NCBI RefSeq assembly: GCF_012584455.1
Contig: NZ_JABAEB010000001.1
Coordinates: forward strand, 414,701-478,700
Reading direction: 5' to 3'
Length of the DNA: 64,000 bases
Source: Shewanella oncorhynchi
Lineage (GTDB): Bacteria; Pseudomonadota; Gammaproteobacteria; Enterobacterales; Shewanellaceae
In this document: in pieces, positions 44,037 to 57,636 of the stretch
Layout of the letters: each line of letters begins with the position of its first letter
Numbering within the stretch: the stretch's first letter is position 1
Translations under genes and position numbers: made by a program
The notes under the pieces: model-generated
Databases searched by the model: none
What the model was told of the DNA's origin: nothing
What the model saw: only the letters and a program-made list of their open reading frames with translations

Positions 44037-44960
44037 ATGACTTCCCACACGGCGCCATTAACCTCATTTTCTACTGAACCTTCTATCACTGAAATGTCTA
44101 CAACGGAACCTTCTACAACGGGATTTTCTATAACAGATGTTGAGCCGCTGCTTAACATTATGGAAAAACTGCGTGATCCGCACACGGGCTGTCCTTGGGA
44201 CAAAGCGCAAACGTTTCAAACCATAGTGCCTTTTACTTTAGAGGAAGCCTATGAAGTTGCTGATACCATAGAGCGTTTAGCCTGGGATGAGTTACCCGAT
44301 GAACTCGGGGATTTGTTATTTCAAATTGTATTCTATTGTCAGCTTGGTAAAGAGCAAGGCAAGTTTGATTTTGCTACTGTGATTGAGAAAATTAGCGACA
44401 AGTTAACCCGTCGTCATCCCCATGTGTTTGGTGAGCAAAATCCGCAAATAGGCGATAGTGCCCAAGCGATGAAAGCCAATTGGGAGGCGATTAAAGCGAC
44501 TGAACGTGAGCAAAAGGCGCAGCAAGTGGCGGGTGAAACTCAAGCAGATACTCTGGTTTCAGCGTTAGACAATATTCCGCGTACCCAACCTGCGTTGTCG
44601 CGCTCAATCAAAATTCAGCAAAGGGTGGCGCGAGTCGGTTTCGATTGGGCCGAACTTGAGCCCGTGGTCGCTAAAATCCATGAAGAAATCGATGAAGTCT
44701 TGCATGAAGTGAATCAACCCGAGCAAGACCAAGCTAAAGTGCAGTCCGAAATGGGCGACTTGCTGTTTGCCGTGGTGAATCTAGCTCGCCATCTTAAGGT
44801 TGATCCAGAACAAGCGTTGCGACAAGCCAATCTTAAATTTGAACGCCGTTTTCGCGGCGTTGAACAGTTGGCTAGTGACAGCGGTAAAAGCATGGAAGAG
44901 CACACATTAATGGAGCTCGATGCCTATTGGGACCAAGTAAAAGCGACAGAGACGAGATAA
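44037..44960 (+). CDS. mazG: nucleoside triphosphate pyrophosphohydrolase MazG
   Basis: 307 residues from the ATG at 44037 (AAGGA seven bases upstream). MazG hydrolyses NTPs and dNTPs to monophosphates and is tied to (p)ppGpp and nutritional stress. Two MazG repeats are present: the first from LRDPHTGCPWDKAQTFQTIVPFTLEEAYEV with DELPDELGDLLFQIVFY, the second near HEEIDEVLHEV and EMGDLLFAVVNLARH. An N-terminal extension of about 35 residues is Ser/Thr/Glu-rich and is built of a 15-bp tandem repeat (44079-44138), absent from E. coli MazG. Upstream of pyrG-eno as in E. coli. Confidence 0.95.
   Translation: MTSHTAPLTSFSTEPSITEMSTTEPSTTGFSITDVEPLLNIMEKLRDPHTGCPWDKAQTFQTIVPFTLEEAYEVADTIERLAWDELPDELGDLLFQIVFYCQLGKEQGKFDFATVIEKISDKLTRRHPHVFGEQNPQIGDSAQAMKANWEAIKATEREQKAQQVAGETQADTLVSALDNIPRTQPALSRSIKIQQRVARVGFDWAELEPVVAKIHEEIDEVLHEVNQPEQDQAKVQSEMGDLLFAVVNLARHLKVDPEQALRQANLKFERRFRGVEQLASDSGKSMEEHTLMELDAYWDQVKATETR
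44079..44138 (+). repeat. four 15-bp in-frame tandem repeats in mazG
   Basis: Four units encode P-S-I-T-E, M-S-T-T-E, P-S-T-T-G and F-S-I-T-D, each built on the pattern x-S-[IT]-T-[EGD]. Unit length is a multiple of three, so copy-number change would keep the frame. Confidence 0.8.
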
Positions 44961-44984
44961 ACGGCAAATTATCCCGATTGGTGT

Positions 44985-45013
44985 TTGTCGAATCGCGCCG
45001 CCTTTGGTATACT
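44985..45013 (+). promoter_or_regulatory. sigma-70 promoter of pyrG
   Basis: -35 TTGTCG (44985-44990), 17-base spacer, -10 TATACT (45008-45013), 64 bases before the pyrG ATG. Confidence 0.75.
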
Positions 45014-45028
45014 ACTGCCCCGTCCTAG

Positions 45029-46714
<1,686 letters not shown>

Positions 46715-46723
46715 GAATATTTG

Positions 46724-46757
46724 AGGCCGGACCCGCGACAGTGGGGCCGGCCTTTTG
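46724..46757 (+). terminator. intrinsic terminator of pyrG
   Basis: Stem AGGCCGG...CCGGCCT, extended inside by CCC/GGG with a bulge, followed by TTTTG. Confidence 0.8.
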
Positions 46758-46932
46758 TTACACTCGTCGCGACTTGAAACATAAGAATTTAATACCTCTG
46801 GGTATAAACAGCATGCGTATCCGTTGCATCTGTATGGACGCAAACCGTAAATGGAATTTGGTTATTTTCTGCGGTATGTGACTTCCATTTATTCCCATAG
46901 GTATTGGTTTTTTCTTTTATCTTTAAACTTAA

Positions 46933-48240
<1,308 letters not shown>

Positions 48241-48255
48241 TTTAATATTTGATGT

Positions 48256-48285
48256 AAAAAGGCCACCACTTGGTGGCCTTTTTTG
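48256..48285 (+). terminator. intrinsic terminator of eno
   Basis: Perfect stem GGCCACCA / TGGTGGCC with a 2-base centre, flanked by an A-run before and six T residues after. Confidence 0.92.
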
Positions 48286-48339
48286 TTGTACTATCTGCTG
48301 TATATTTTTTTAATCCAAGATACTGACGCTAATTCCTCC

Positions 48340-48639
48340 ATGAAATTTTTTGTCATTGCACTCATAGTGCTACTCGGTGTACTGCAATTCCGTCTTTGGT
48401 CGGGAGGTAATAGTCTTCCTGAATATTTCGTCCTGCAAAAACAAATTGCCGCCCAGCAAGAAGGTAACGCCAAACTCAATGAGCGTAACCAAGTGCTGAA
48501 GGAAGAAATCATCGATCTGAAAAGTGGTACAGAAGCCATCGAAGAGCGCGCACGCAACGAACTTGGCATGGTTAAAGAAGGCGAGACTTTCTATCGCGTC
48601 GTGGGTGGTGAGCGCTCGGTATCGAGTCCATCTCAGTAA
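48340..48639 (+). CDS. ftsB: cell division protein FtsB
   Basis: 99-residue bitopic divisome protein that binds FtsL and FtsQ. From the ATG at 48340 it starts MKFFVIALIVLLGVLQFRLW (single membrane helix) followed by a periplasmic coiled coil (KQIAAQQEGNAKLNERNQVLKEEIIDLKSG) and EERARNELGMVKEGETFY, the family ending. The frame extends 19 codons upstream into the spacer after eno, but those are not FtsB-like. The upstream sequence lacks a good ribosome site. It is 12 bases from ispD. Confidence 0.95.
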   Translation: MKFFVIALIVLLGVLQFRLWSGGNSLPEYFVLQKQIAAQQEGNAKLNERNQVLKEEIIDLKSGTEAIEERARNELGMVKEGETFYRVVGGERSVSSPSQ

Positions 48640-48651
48640 TATGGAGTTAGG

Positions 48652-49443
48652 ATGACAGAGCTAGGACATTTAGATCTTGGATTAAATGAACAATCCAATC
48701 CCGATAGTCAATCTGATCTGGTAACACAAATTGAATTGCAGCGCCAAGCTGAGCATGTCACTCAAGCTGTGGTTGCCATTGTTCCCGCCGCAGGCATAGG
48801 TAGCCGTATGGGCGTCGACAGACCTAAGCAATATCTTGAGGTGTGCGGCCAGAGTATTCTCGCTCATACCTTAGATAAGCTCTTGTCCCATCCGCACATT
48901 TCTCAAGTGATCGTCGCCTTACATTCGAACGATACTATCTTCGATACCTTGCCACAGGCCGTGCACCCCAAATTGATTACAGTAATAGGTGGCGGTGAAC
49001 GCGCTGATTCTGTGTTGGCGGCGCTGCAAATTGCGCCCGAGCACAGTTGGGCCTTAGTGCATGATGCGGCAAGACCTTGTTTAACCGCGACGGATATCGA
49101 CAAGTTACTCGCATCCAGAGTGCAATTCCCCCAAGGCGCTATTTTGGCTATGCCTGTGCGCGATACCATGAAGCGCGCGAATAAACAGGGTGAAATCAGT
49201 GCCACTGTATGTCGCGATAATTTATGGCATGCATTGACGCCGCAGTTATTTCCAGCGCAGCAATTAAAAAATTACCTCAATGCGGCTATGGCTGCAGGTG
49301 CGGTAGTCACAGATGAGGCTTCTGCGATGGAATGGGCGGGGATATCACCCGGACTCGTTTCGGGCCGTGCTGATAATATAAAAGTAACGCATCCCGACGA
49401 TTTAGGGCTAGCCGAACTGTTTTTGATGCGTGCCGTTAAATAG
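48652..49443 (+). CDS. ispD: 2-C-methyl-D-erythritol 4-phosphate cytidylyltransferase
   Basis: 263-residue cytidylyltransferase of the non-mevalonate isoprenoid pathway (MEP + CTP to CDP-ME). The nucleotide loop is VPAAGIGSRMGVDRPKQYL, with later LVHDAARPCLT and VTDEASAMEWAG. About 38 residues of polar sequence precede the usual start of the family; a good GGAG five bases before the ATG shows that the long form is made. It is 37 bases before ispF; the two act in the same pathway. Confidence 0.95.
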   Translation: MTELGHLDLGLNEQSNPDSQSDLVTQIELQRQAEHVTQAVVAIVPAAGIGSRMGVDRPKQYLEVCGQSILAHTLDKLLSHPHISQVIVALHSNDTIFDTLPQAVHPKLITVIGGGERADSVLAALQIAPEHSWALVHDAARPCLTATDIDKLLASRVQFPQGAILAMPVRDTMKRANKQGEISATVCRDNLWHALTPQLFPAQQLKNYLNAAMAAGAVVTDEASAMEWAGISPGLVSGRADNIKVTHPDDLGLAELFLMRAVK

Positions 49444-49480
49444 TCATAATCAAAGTAAAATAATACGTTAGGAATATTAA

Positions 49481-49966
49481 ATGAAAATCCGTATCGGCCA
49501 TGGTTTCGATGTGCATAAATTTGGTGCGGCGCGGCCATTGATCCTTTGTGGCGTGGAAGTACCCTATGAAACAGGCCTAGTCGCACATTCAGATGGTGAT
49601 GTGGTACTGCATGCGATTTCCGATGCCATCCTCGGTGCTTTAGCGCTCGGTGACATAGGAAAACATTTCCCCGATACCGATGCCGCCTATAAGGGTGCCG
49701 ATAGCCGCGTATTGCTGCGTCATTGCTATGCTTTAGCGAGAGCGAAAGGCTTTGTGCTAGGCAATCTTGACGTCACTATCATAGCCCAAGCTCCTAAAAT
49801 GGCACCGCACATAGAGGCAATGCGCCAGATATTAGCCGCCGATTTAACCGCGGAACTTGACGATATTAATGTCAAAGCGACCACGACTGAACAGCTTGGA
49901 TTTACCGGGCGTAAAGAAGGTATTGCGGTAGAAGCCGTGGTACTTATGGCCCGCAAACACGATTAA
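49481..49966 (+). CDS. ispF: 2-C-methyl-D-erythritol 2,4-cyclodiphosphate synthase
   Basis: 161-residue trimeric zinc enzyme that makes the MEP-pathway cyclodiphosphate. Zinc ligands lie in [11 protein letters not shown] (Asp10, His12) and the [25 protein letters not shown] block; [23 protein letters not shown] is the family C-terminus. AGGA seven bases before ATG. Followed after 20 bases by truD. Confidence 0.97.
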   Translation: MKIRIGHGFDVHKFGAARPLILCGVEVPYETGLVAHSDGDVVLHAISDAILGALALGDIGKHFPDTDAAYKGADSRVLLRHCYALARAKGFVLGNLDVTIIAQAPKMAPHIEAMRQILAADLTAELDDINVKATTTEQLGFTGRKEGIAVEAVVLMARKHD

Positions 49967-49986
49967 CTTAAGAGTAAAAAAGTCCC

Positions 49987-51102
49987 ATGAGCGAATTACA
50001 TTATCTGTATGGTAAGCCTTTAGGTACAGCAGATCTAAGAACCCAAAATAGCGATTTTATCGTGAAAGAGATTTTGCCTTTTAGCCCGACGGGTGAAGGT
50101 GAACATCATATGCTGCATGTACGCAAAGAAGGGCTAAATACAGTACAAGTCGCTGAAATGATCGCTAAGTTTGCTAAGGTGCATCCGAAGGAGGTCACCT
50201 ACGCTGGGCAAAAAGATAAAAATGCCATCACAGAACAATGGTTTGGTGTGCGTATTCCAGGTAAAGAAACGCCTACTTGGAAGGAGCTCAATAGCGATCG
50301 TTTGACTATATTGTCGAGCAGCCGCCACAGCAAGAAACTGCGAATCGGTGCCTTAGTCGGTAACCGCTTTATTCTTACCCTGAGAAATGTTACCCAAGTG
50401 GAAGACATTATCAGTCGTATCGAAAAGGTCGCTCAAGTGGGCGTGCCCAATTACTTTGGTGAGCAGCGCTTTGGTCACGATGGCAAAAACTTAGTGTTTG
50501 GTCGCCAAATGATGGCGGGTAAAAAAGTGAAAGACAGAAATAAGCGCAGCATGTATTTGTCTGCCGTGCGCTCAAATCTGTTTAACACTGTGGTGTCATA
50601 TCGTTTAGCCAACCATGGCACTAAGCCTTTAGCGGGTGATTGTGTGATGTTAGCGGGCAGCAAAAGCTTCTTTGTTACGCCTGAATGGGATCTCATCGTA
50701 TTGAAGCGTCTGATTGAAAAAGACATTCAACTTTCTGCACCATTGTGGGGGCGCGGCATGATGTTACCCCAAGGTGAAGCTGCTGCGGTGGAAACCTTAG
50801 CCATGAGTGAGTTAGCTGACGATTGCTATGGTTTAGAGCACGCCGGATTAGAGCAAGAACGCCGTCCGTTACTGCTTGAGCCCCAAGGCCTTAAATATGA
50901 ACAAACCGCTGATGGCTTAGTGCTGGAGTTTGTGTTGCCTGCGGGCAGTTTTGCCACATCCTTGTTGAGAGAGTTGGTTAATTATCAAGATGTTAAAGAG
51001 CAGCAATGGCAAGCGACATTGGTGCAGGAGCCTGCGCCTGAGGTAATTAACGCTAACGTAGTGGCTAACATTGATACTGTTAAGACTGAAGCAGAGTCAT
51101 GA
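49987..51102 (+). CDS. truD: tRNA pseudouridine(13) synthase TruD
   Basis: 371-residue pseudouridine synthase for U13 of tRNA-Glu. Marks: [27 protein letters not shown], the catalytic Asp in [32 protein letters not shown] and the insert domain up to [21 protein letters not shown]. The last ~25 residues are a variable tail. Its stop overlaps the surE start by four bases (ATGA at 51099-51102). Confidence 0.96.
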   Translation: MSELHYLYGKPLGTADLRTQNSDFIVKEILPFSPTGEGEHHMLHVRKEGLNTVQVAEMIAKFAKVHPKEVTYAGQKDKNAITEQWFGVRIPGKETPTWKELNSDRLTILSSSRHSKKLRIGALVGNRFILTLRNVTQVEDIISRIEKVAQVGVPNYFGEQRFGHDGKNLVFGRQMMAGKKVKDRNKRSMYLSAVRSNLFNTVVSYRLANHGTKPLAGDCVMLAGSKSFFVTPEWDLIVLKRLIEKDIQLSAPLWGRGMMLPQGEAAAVETLAMSELADDCYGLEHAGLEQERRPLLLEPQGLKYEQTADGLVLEFVLPAGSFATSLLRELVNYQDVKEQQWQATLVQEPAPEVINANVVANIDTVKTEAES

Positions 51103-51848
51103 TCCGTATCCTTGTTAGCAATGACGATGGGATTAATGCTCCAGGTATCAAAGCCTTATCTGAGGCTTTGGCTGAAATTGCGACAGTGCTGACTGTGGGG
51201 CCGGATCGAAATTGCTCTGGTGCGAGCAACTCATTAACCTTGACTAATCCATTAAGAATTAATAGGTTAGATAATGGCTATATTTCCGTTCACGGTACAC
51301 CGACAGATTGCGTCCATTTGGCTATCCGAGAATTATGTGATGGCGAACCTGATATGGTGGTGTCTGGCATCAATGCGGGGGCAAATATGGGCGATGACAC
51401 CTTATATTCGGGGACGGTTGCCGCCGCGATGGAAGGACGCTTTTTAGGTTTTCCTGCAATAGCGATTTCGCTTAATGGCCGTAAATTCGAACATTATCAA
51501 TCGGCGGCTGTTTATGCTCGGCGGATAGTTCAAGGTTTGTTGGCCCAGCCTTTGGCAAAAGATCAGATCTTAAATGTGAATGTGCCTGACTTGCCACTTG
51601 ATCAAATTAAAGGCATCAAAGTGACTCGCCTCGGCGCTCGTCATAAGGCCGAAGGCATAGTGCGAACGCAAGATCCTGCCGGACGTGAAATCTTCTGGCT
51701 TGGTCCACCGGGACAAGAGCAGGATGCCACAGAGGACACTGATTTTCATGCTATCGCCAATGGCTATGTTTCAATTACGCCCTTGACGGTTGATTTAACC
51801 GCCTACGGACAACTAACGGCATTGCAAAATTGGGTAGATAAAATATGA
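51099..51848 (+). CDS. surE: 5'/3'-nucleotidase SurE
   Basis: 249-residue stationary-phase survival phosphatase acting on nucleoside monophosphates. The metal site is the acidic pair in [14 protein letters not shown] (Asp9, Asp10), with [14 protein letters not shown] and [26 protein letters not shown]. Overlaps truD upstream and pcm downstream by four bases each (ATGA), so translation is coupled across all three genes. Confidence 0.97.
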   Translation: MIRILVSNDDGINAPGIKALSEALAEIATVLTVGPDRNCSGASNSLTLTNPLRINRLDNGYISVHGTPTDCVHLAIRELCDGEPDMVVSGINAGANMGDDTLYSGTVAAAMEGRFLGFPAIAISLNGRKFEHYQSAAVYARRIVQGLLAQPLAKDQILNVNVPDLPLDQIKGIKVTRLGARHKAEGIVRTQDPAGREIFWLGPPGQEQDATEDTDFHAIANGYVSITPLTVDLTAYGQLTALQNWVDKI

Positions 51849-52480
51849 CTCGAGTTGCCTTAACATCGGCGGTGAATTTAGCTAAAAAGCTTCAAGATGC
51901 GGGGATCCGTAATCAAGCCGTGTTAAAGGCGATATCGCATACGCCGCGAGAAATGTTTCTCGATAATGCGCTAGCCCATAAAGCCTATGAAAATACGGCT
52001 TTGCCAATTGGACAAGGGCAAACCATTTCGCAGCCTTATATTGTTGCCCGTATGAGCGAACTCTTACTGCACAAGATGCCACAGCGAGTGTTAGAAGTGG
52101 GGACGGGATCGGGCTATCAGGCAGCCATTTTGGCTCAATTGGTGCCTCAGCTTTGTACTATCGAACGGATCAAAGGTTTACAAATTCAAGCAAGACAGCG
52201 TTTAAAACGATTAGATTTGCATAATGTGTCGTTCAAATATGGTGATGGTTGGTTGGGATGGGCTAATCGTAGTCCGTTCGATGCCATTATGGTGACTGCG
52301 GCGGCGGCGACTATACCAGAAGCTTTATTGTCTCAGTTGGCTGATGGAGGGGTGTTAGTCTTACCTGTGGGAGAGGATACTCAACAATTGATGCGTATTA
52401 CGCGCACTGCTGACCGCTTTAGTTCTGAAACCATTGAAACTGTTAAATTTGTACCTTTAATTAATGGAGAGTTAGCTTAA
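51845..52480 (+). CDS. pcm: protein-L-isoaspartate O-methyltransferase
   Basis: 211-residue SAM-dependent repair enzyme for isoaspartyl damage in ageing proteins. Marks: [62 protein letters not shown] and [31 protein letters not shown]. Full length for the family (208 in E. coli). Starts inside the last bases of surE. Confidence 0.97.
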   Translation: MTRVALTSAVNLAKKLQDAGIRNQAVLKAISHTPREMFLDNALAHKAYENTALPIGQGQTISQPYIVARMSELLLHKMPQRVLEVGTGSGYQAAILAQLVPQLCTIERIKGLQIQARQRLKRLDLHNVSFKYGDGWLGWANRSPFDAIMVTAAAATIPEALLSQLADGGVLVLPVGEDTQQLMRITRTADRFSSETIETVKFVPLINGELA

Positions 52481-52580
52481 CCTTGTGTTGTGCTACTGTG
52501 TTAAGCGAAGTGCTTTTTTTGCACAGAAGGCGTCATTTTCTCATCATAAACAGTAATACAACCTTACCAAGGAGTTTTTA

Positions 52581-53477
52581 TTGTTGAATGCGGGTTTACT
52601 CTTAAACCTTTGCTTTATATTTCTGCTTGTAGGCTGTAGCTTTCAGGCCAGCAGACCCGCACCCGTCGAAAATATTTCCCATAGCTACTCTAAAAATAGC
52701 AAAGGCCACATTAAATCGAATTCATATAAAGTTAAAAAAGGTGACACTCTCTACTCTATTTCTTGGGCTGCAGGGAAAGACTTTTCTGAAATAGCTAAAC
52801 TTAATCAATTAGATAACCCTTATACAATTTACCCTGGACAGATTTTATATTTAACTAATGCTAAATCTAGTAACCAATCAAAATCTACGACTTTAGATGG
52901 AAATATAACGGGTAATTCAGATGCTAACTCAGGTAAAAGTGATAAAAAACAATTAGATGATAAGGTTTATCAGTCTAATGCTAAGTCAAGTGACGATCTG
53001 AAAAAAACACTTGATCAGAAAGCTAAGCCCGCGTACCTTGTAACAAGTTCCCAACAAAGTGTTAACCAACTAATGGTTCCACCCACCTCAACACTGCCAG
53101 CCAGTGTGAGTCAGTGGCAGTGGCCAGTAAGAGGGAAGTTAATCGGAACTTATTCTGCCAATGAGCAGGGAAATAAAGGTATTAAGATCGCGGGAAATCG
53201 GGGAGATATCATCAAAGCTGCTGCAGATGGGCGGGTGGTATACGCAGGAAGTGCTCTTAGGGGTTACGGTAATTTAGTGATTATTAAACATAGTGACGAT
53301 TACCTTAGTGCTTATGCTCATACGGACAAGATCTTAGTCAAAGAAAAGCAACATGTCCTCGCAGGGCAGACTGTTGCAAAAATGGGCAATACAGGTGCCA
53401 ATCGGGTAATGTTACATTTTGAAATTCGTTACCATGGACAGTCTGTAAACCCACTTACTTATTTACCTAAACAATGA
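52581..53477 (+). CDS. nlpD: NlpD-like LysM / M23 lipoprotein
   Basis: 298-residue outer-membrane lipoprotein that activates cell-wall amidases in division. The start is TTG (52581) with a strong AAGGAG six bases upstream. A lipobox (LLVGC, lipid on the Cys near residue 19) ends the signal. A LysM domain (YKVKKGDTLYSISWAAGKDFSEIAKLN...) is followed by a Ser/Lys-rich linker and a C-terminal M23 domain (GIKIAGNRGDIIKAAADGRVVYAG ... MLHFEIRYHG). The family lacks some catalytic M23 residues and is regulatory. In related bacteria the main rpoS promoter lies inside nlpD. Confidence 0.94.
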   Translation: MLNAGLLLNLCFIFLLVGCSFQASRPAPVENISHSYSKNSKGHIKSNSYKVKKGDTLYSISWAAGKDFSEIAKLNQLDNPYTIYPGQILYLTNAKSSNQSKSTTLDGNITGNSDANSGKSDKKQLDDKVYQSNAKSSDDLKKTLDQKAKPAYLVTSSQQSVNQLMVPPTSTLPASVSQWQWPVRGKLIGTYSANEQGNKGIKIAGNRGDIIKAAADGRVVYAGSALRGYGNLVIIKHSDDYLSAYAHTDKILVKEKQHVLAGQTVAKMGNTGANRVMLHFEIRYHGQSVNPLTYLPKQ

Positions 53478-53557
53478 TTGTTTGGGGCCTTGTTGGCAAA
53501 TGGAGGATAGGAAATTGCACTAATTCAGCAGTTTAATTAGGTTTGGGAGATTTGATC

Positions 53558-54538
53558 ATGAGCCGCATAAATAGCACTGCCGCAGAAGCACTAGTAGATT
53601 TTTCCGTAGAAACCGTAGACTTTGATCTTGAAAAAGAAGAAGTTGCCACCGATCTAGTCCAAGAGCTAGGAATAGAACAACAGGTCCAAGATGACCTGCA
53701 AAAAAATCTTGATGCCACTCAACTTTATCTAGGTGAGATTGGTTTTTCCCCACTGCTTAGCGCAGAAGAAGAAGTTTACTTTTCCCGTAAGGCCTTAAAA
53801 GGTTGTGCAAAATCCCGTAATCGCATGATCGAAAGTAATTTACGTCTCGTCGTAAAAATTGCACGTCGTTACAATAACCGCGGCTTAGCACTGCTCGATC
53901 TTATCGAAGAGGGTAATTTAGGTCTAATTCGTGCCGTAGAAAAGTTTGACCCAGAAAGAGGTTTTCGTTTTTCAACCTATGCGACTTGGTGGATCAGACA
54001 GACGATTGAACGCGCTATCATGAATCAAACTCGTACTATTCGTTTGCCGATTCATGTTGTTAAAGAACTCAACGTATACTTGCGCACAGCCCGCGAATTA
54101 GCACAAAAACTGGATCATGAACCTACAGCGGAAGAAATTGCTGAAAAACTGCAAGTTTCTAGCTCTGATGTGAGCCGCATGCTTAAGCTGAATGAAAAAA
54201 TTACCTCTGTTGATACGCCTTTGGGGGGCGATAACGAGAAAGCATTATTAGATGTACTGGCCGATGATGATAGTGTTGGCCCTGACTATAAAGTGCAAGA
54301 TGAAGACATCTCTAACTCGGTGGTGAAATGGCTTAACGAGTTGAACACAAAACAAAGAGAAGTATTAGCCCGTCGTTTTGGTTTGTTAGGTTATGAACCT
54401 TCTACGCTTGAAGATGTGGGGGCTGAAATTGGTTTAACCCGTGAACGTGTTCGTCAAATCCAAGTCGAAGCATTAAAACGCTTACGTGATTTATTGGGTT
54501 CTCAAGGTTTATCTGTTGAAGCTTTATTTAGAAACTAA
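53558..54538 (+). CDS. rpoS: RNA polymerase sigma factor RpoS
   Basis: 326-residue stationary-phase/general-stress sigma factor. The start at 53558 has GGGAG eight bases upstream and gives [15 protein letters not shown]; a start five codons earlier is open. Region 1.2 ([22 protein letters not shown]), 2.1-2.4 ([59 protein letters not shown]), 3 and 4 ([28 protein letters not shown]) are all complete. It ends the ftsB-to-rpoS block and faces mutS across a shared terminator. Confidence 0.98.
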   Translation: MSRINSTAAEALVDFSVETVDFDLEKEEVATDLVQELGIEQQVQDDLQKNLDATQLYLGEIGFSPLLSAEEEVYFSRKALKGCAKSRNRMIESNLRLVVKIARRYNNRGLALLDLIEEGNLGLIRAVEKFDPERGFRFSTYATWWIRQTIERAIMNQTRTIRLPIHVVKELNVYLRTARELAQKLDHEPTAEEIAEKLQVSSSDVSRMLKLNEKITSVDTPLGGDNEKALLDVLADDDSVGPDYKVQDEDISNSVVKWLNELNTKQREVLARRFGLLGYEPSTLEDVGAEIGLTRERVRQIQVEALKRLRDLLGSQGLSVEALFRN

Positions 54539-54611
54539 TATCTGTCTTCTGGTGCCTTTCAGAGAAGCTATCCAGAAAATGCACTTAGTGTGAGATCATG
54601 TCATAAAGTAA

Positions 54612-54642
54612 AACGCCCACTATAGAGTGGGCGTTGTTATTT
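54612..54642. terminator. bidirectional terminator between rpoS and mutS
   Basis: Perfect 10-bp stem AACGCCCACT / AGTGGGCGTT with a 4-base loop, between two convergent genes. Plus side continues GTTATTTTT; minus side continues TTACTTTATG. Confidence 0.85.
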
Positions 54643-54663
54643 TTAGGCTTTTATTTAGATCAC

Positions 54664-57234
54664 CTAGCTCAAGCGTTTCAGTTCATAGAGCAAATCAAGC
54701 GCCTGTTTTGGCGTTAAGTTATCGGGATTAATGCTACTTAATTTAGTCAAAGCTGGATTTTCAACCGGTTCAGGTAAAGCGAGTAAGCTTTGAATGGGCG
54801 TCCTCGTTCCTTCTGGTTGGTGATCGCGACTCTCCAATTGCTGCAATTTATGTTTCGCTGCTTTAATTACTTTGTTTGGCACGCCAGCAAGCGCCGCAAC
54901 TTGTAAGCCGTAGCTTTTACTGGCGGCGCCTTCTTGTACTGCATGCATAAAGGCGATGGTATCATCGTGCTCTATGGCATCAAGGTGCACATTGTAAACA
55001 CCTGCCACTAAGTCAGGTAATTGAGTTAGCTCAAAATAATGGGTGGCGAATAGGGTCATAGCCCCGACTTGCTGGGCTAAATACTCTGCTGCCGACCAAG
55101 CTAGCGATAAACCATCATAGGTGGATGTTCCGCGGCCGATTTCATCCATTAACACTAAACTACTGGCAGTGGCATTGTGCAGAATGTTGGCAGTTTCAGT
55201 CATTTCTACCATAAAGGTTGAGCGGCCAGAGGCCAGATCGTCTGATGCGCCAATACGGGTAAAGATACGATCAATCGGGCCAATCAGGGCGCGATCTGCT
55301 GGAACAAAACAACCAATATGGGCCATCAGTGTAATCAAGGCGACTTGACGCATATAGGTCGATTTACCGCCCATGTTAGGTCCAGTCACAATCAACATAC
55401 GTCTTTGATTATGTAAGATTACTGGGTTAGCGATAAACGGCGTTTGGCTAACACGCTCCACCACTGGATGGCGACCTGCGTCTATTTGTACGCCGATATC
55501 TTGGCTCAGCTCTGGACAAGTATAGCCTAAGGTCTCGGCACGCTCGGCAAAGTTACTCAGTACATCAAGTTCAGCCGCAGCTCTAGCAAAGGCTTGTAAC
55601 TCATGCAATTTGGGCAGAATAAGATCGAACAACTGTTCCCATAACTGCTTTTCGAGTGCCAGCGCTTTACCTTGGCTCGAGAGGACTTTTTCTTCGTATT
55701 CCTTAAGTTCGGGCGTGATATAACGCTCCATATTCTTAAGTGTTTGGCGTCGTTGATAATTGAGCGGTACTTGTGAGGATTGCAGACGGCTCACTTCGAT
55801 GTAATAGCCGTGTACGCGGTTATAGCCAACTTTAAGTGTATTGATGCCAGTACGTTCTTTTTCTCTGGCTTCAAGTTGTACTAAGTAATCACTCGCTCCT
55901 TCGCTCAGGCCGCGCCATTCATCTAGTTCGCTGTTGTAGCCTTCACGGATCACTCCGCCATCGCGGATAAGCATGGGAGGATTATCGACTATCGCGCGCT
56001 CAAGCAGAGCTTGCTCAGCGGGGAACTCACCTAAGTGTTGACGCAATTGAGTCGTGTGCGGCGCGCTCAGTGTACTTAAACTCTGTTGTAATTCAGGCAA
56101 TAAGCCCAGTGCTTGACGTAAACGTGCAAAGTCCCTTGGACGGGCAGTGCGCAGGGCTAACCTTGCCATGATACGTTCGATATCGCCAAGTGCCTTTAAC
56201 TGCTCATGCAAACCTTCGTGGGCTGCGGTATCGAGGAGTTCAGTCACCGCCTGTTGGCGCGCCTTGATTTGCTTAGGATCCCGCAGAGGCTGATGGATCC
56301 AGCGTTGTAACATACGGCTGCCCATAGGCGTTGCCGTATTATCCAATACTGCCGCTAAGGTATTATCGCGGCCACCGGCAAGGTTTTGAGTTAATTCTAA
56401 ATTTCGGCGCGTTGCTGCATCGAGCACTATGCTATCGGTTTGATTGAAGCGGATAATGGCATTGATATGGGGCAGTGCCGTGCGCTGTGTGTCTTTGACA
56501 TATTGCATCAAGCAACCCGCAGCCTGCAGTGATAAACGTGCATCTGCGATACCAAAACCATGTAAGTCTTTAGTTCCAAACTGGGCCAGTAGTAACTTGA
56601 TACTCGTATCGTAATCAAATTCCCACTCGGGGCGACGGCGTTTGCCTTTAAAACCGTTAAGTAGACCTAGTTCACCAAAGTCTTCACTGTAGAGAATTTC
56701 AACGGGATTAGTGCGTTGCAATTCTGCTTCTAATGACTCTCGCGTGTCGAGCTCTGCAATCACAAAACGTCCGGATGAAACATCTAATGTGGCATAACCA
56801 AAACCGACTTTACCTTGATAAACCGCGGCTAACAGATTGTCTTGGCGTTCTTGTAGCAACGCTTCGTCGGTTAAGGTGCCTGGTGTGACAATTCGCACCA
56901 CTTTACGTTCTACGGGCCCTTTAGATGTCGCGGGATCGCCAATCTGTTCGCAAATCGCAACTGATTGACCAATTTGAACTAATTTTGCAAGATAGCCTTC
57001 CACAGCATGGTAAGGAAGTCCCGCCATCGGAATAGGATCGCCACCACTTTTACCGCGCGCAGTGAGTGAAATGCCTAATAGCTCAGAAGCGCGTTTAGCA
57101 TCGTCATAAAACAACTCGTAGAAGTCACCCATGCGATAAAACAGCAACATATCGTGATGTTCTGCTTTCATCGTCAAGTACTGACGCATCATAGGAGTAT
57201 GTTTTTCTAAATCATCGGTATCAACTACATTCAT
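54664..57234 (-). CDS. mutS: DNA mismatch repair protein MutS
   Basis: 856-residue mismatch-recognition ATPase. The mismatch-contacting Phe38-x-Glu40 is in [12 protein letters not shown]. Core, lever and clamp domains follow. Walker A is [17 protein letters not shown], Walker B is [21 protein letters not shown]. The C-terminal helix-turn-helix and tail that mediates dimer/tetramer contact is present ([32 protein letters not shown]). Full length versus 853 in E. coli. Convergent with rpoS, as in many gammaproteobacteria; ribosome site weak. Confidence 0.98.
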   Translation of the reverse strand: MNVVDTDDLEKHTPMMRQYLTMKAEHHDMLLFYRMGDFYELFYDDAKRASELLGISLTARGKSGGDPIPMAGLPYHAVEGYLAKLVQIGQSVAICEQIGDPATSKGPVERKVVRIVTPGTLTDEALLQERQDNLLAAVYQGKVGFGYATLDVSSGRFVIAELDTRESLEAELQRTNPVEILYSEDFGELGLLNGFKGKRRRPEWEFDYDTSIKLLLAQFGTKDLHGFGIADARLSLQAAGCLMQYVKDTQRTALPHINAIIRFNQTDSIVLDAATRRNLELTQNLAGGRDNTLAAVLDNTATPMGSRMLQRWIHQPLRDPKQIKARQQAVTELLDTAAHEGLHEQLKALGDIERIMARLALRTARPRDFARLRQALGLLPELQQSLSTLSAPHTTQLRQHLGEFPAEQALLERAIVDNPPMLIRDGGVIREGYNSELDEWRGLSEGASDYLVQLEAREKERTGINTLKVGYNRVHGYYIEVSRLQSSQVPLNYQRRQTLKNMERYITPELKEYEEKVLSSQGKALALEKQLWEQLFDLILPKLHELQAFARAAAELDVLSNFAERAETLGYTCPELSQDIGVQIDAGRHPVVERVSQTPFIANPVILHNQRRMLIVTGPNMGGKSTYMRQVALITLMAHIGCFVPADRALIGPIDRIFTRIGASDDLASGRSTFMVEMTETANILHNATASSLVLMDEIGRGTSTYDGLSLAWSAAEYLAQQVGAMTLFATHYFELTQLPDLVAGVYNVHLDAIEHDDTIAFMHAVQEGAASKSYGLQVAALAGVPNKVIKAAKHKLQQLESRDHQPEGTRTPIQSLLALPEPVENPALTKLSSINPDNLTPKQALDLLYELKRLS

Positions 57235-57505
57235 TAAATCGTTATCGTCCGTTGTGACTGCCTAAAGGCGATACAGTTTGTGTGGTTAAGGGTGATTAAG
57301 CGCTATGGAAGCGGAAGACTGCTGTACAATTTTCAGCTAAAAAGACCACGCAAAATTTGTTGCGCCAATCTTAGCAATAATTTAGCGAAAATTGAGCCCT
57401 TAACGATGGATATTGATCAAAGGGAGCTATTATCTGATTTGATATTCGCTAAAACCTTGGCCATATTAAAAATCCTATCAGCTAAAAATAATTCAGTCAC
57501 AGGTC

Positions 57506-57533
57506 TTGATACTGTATGATTGTACAGTATACT
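57506..57533 (+). promoter_or_regulatory. recA promoter
   Basis: -35 TTGATA (57506-57511), -10 TATACT (57528-57533), 16-base spacer. The spacer is exactly the LexA box. This is the same arrangement as the E. coli recA promoter, which also starts TTGATACTGTATGA. Confidence 0.9.
57512..57527 (+). promoter_or_regulatory. LexA (SOS) box of recA
   Basis: CTG-TATGATTGTA-CAG, an exact CTG-N10-CAG filling the spacer between the -35 and -10 elements. Confidence 0.95.
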
Positions 57534-57636
57534 AGTCAGCAGAATTAAGACAAAAAGCGCGGCTTTTTGAATTACCCGTTTGTAAATTAAATATCACTTT
57601 TGACAGCTTAATGCTTGTCTTGATGAGGGAACAGGA

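Larger units (their letters stand above)
57235..57636. other. mutS-recA intergenic region
   Basis: About 400 bases with no convincing gene. It holds the recA promoter and SOS operator (57506-57533). A 79-codon frame at 57280-57519 lacks a ribosome site and resembles nothing I know. cinA, often next to recA in related bacteria, is absent. Confidence 0.7.

Noticed and set aside
57280..57519. 79-codon plus-strand frame between mutS and recA
   Set aside because: It runs into the recA promoter, lacks a ribosome site and has no recognisable features.
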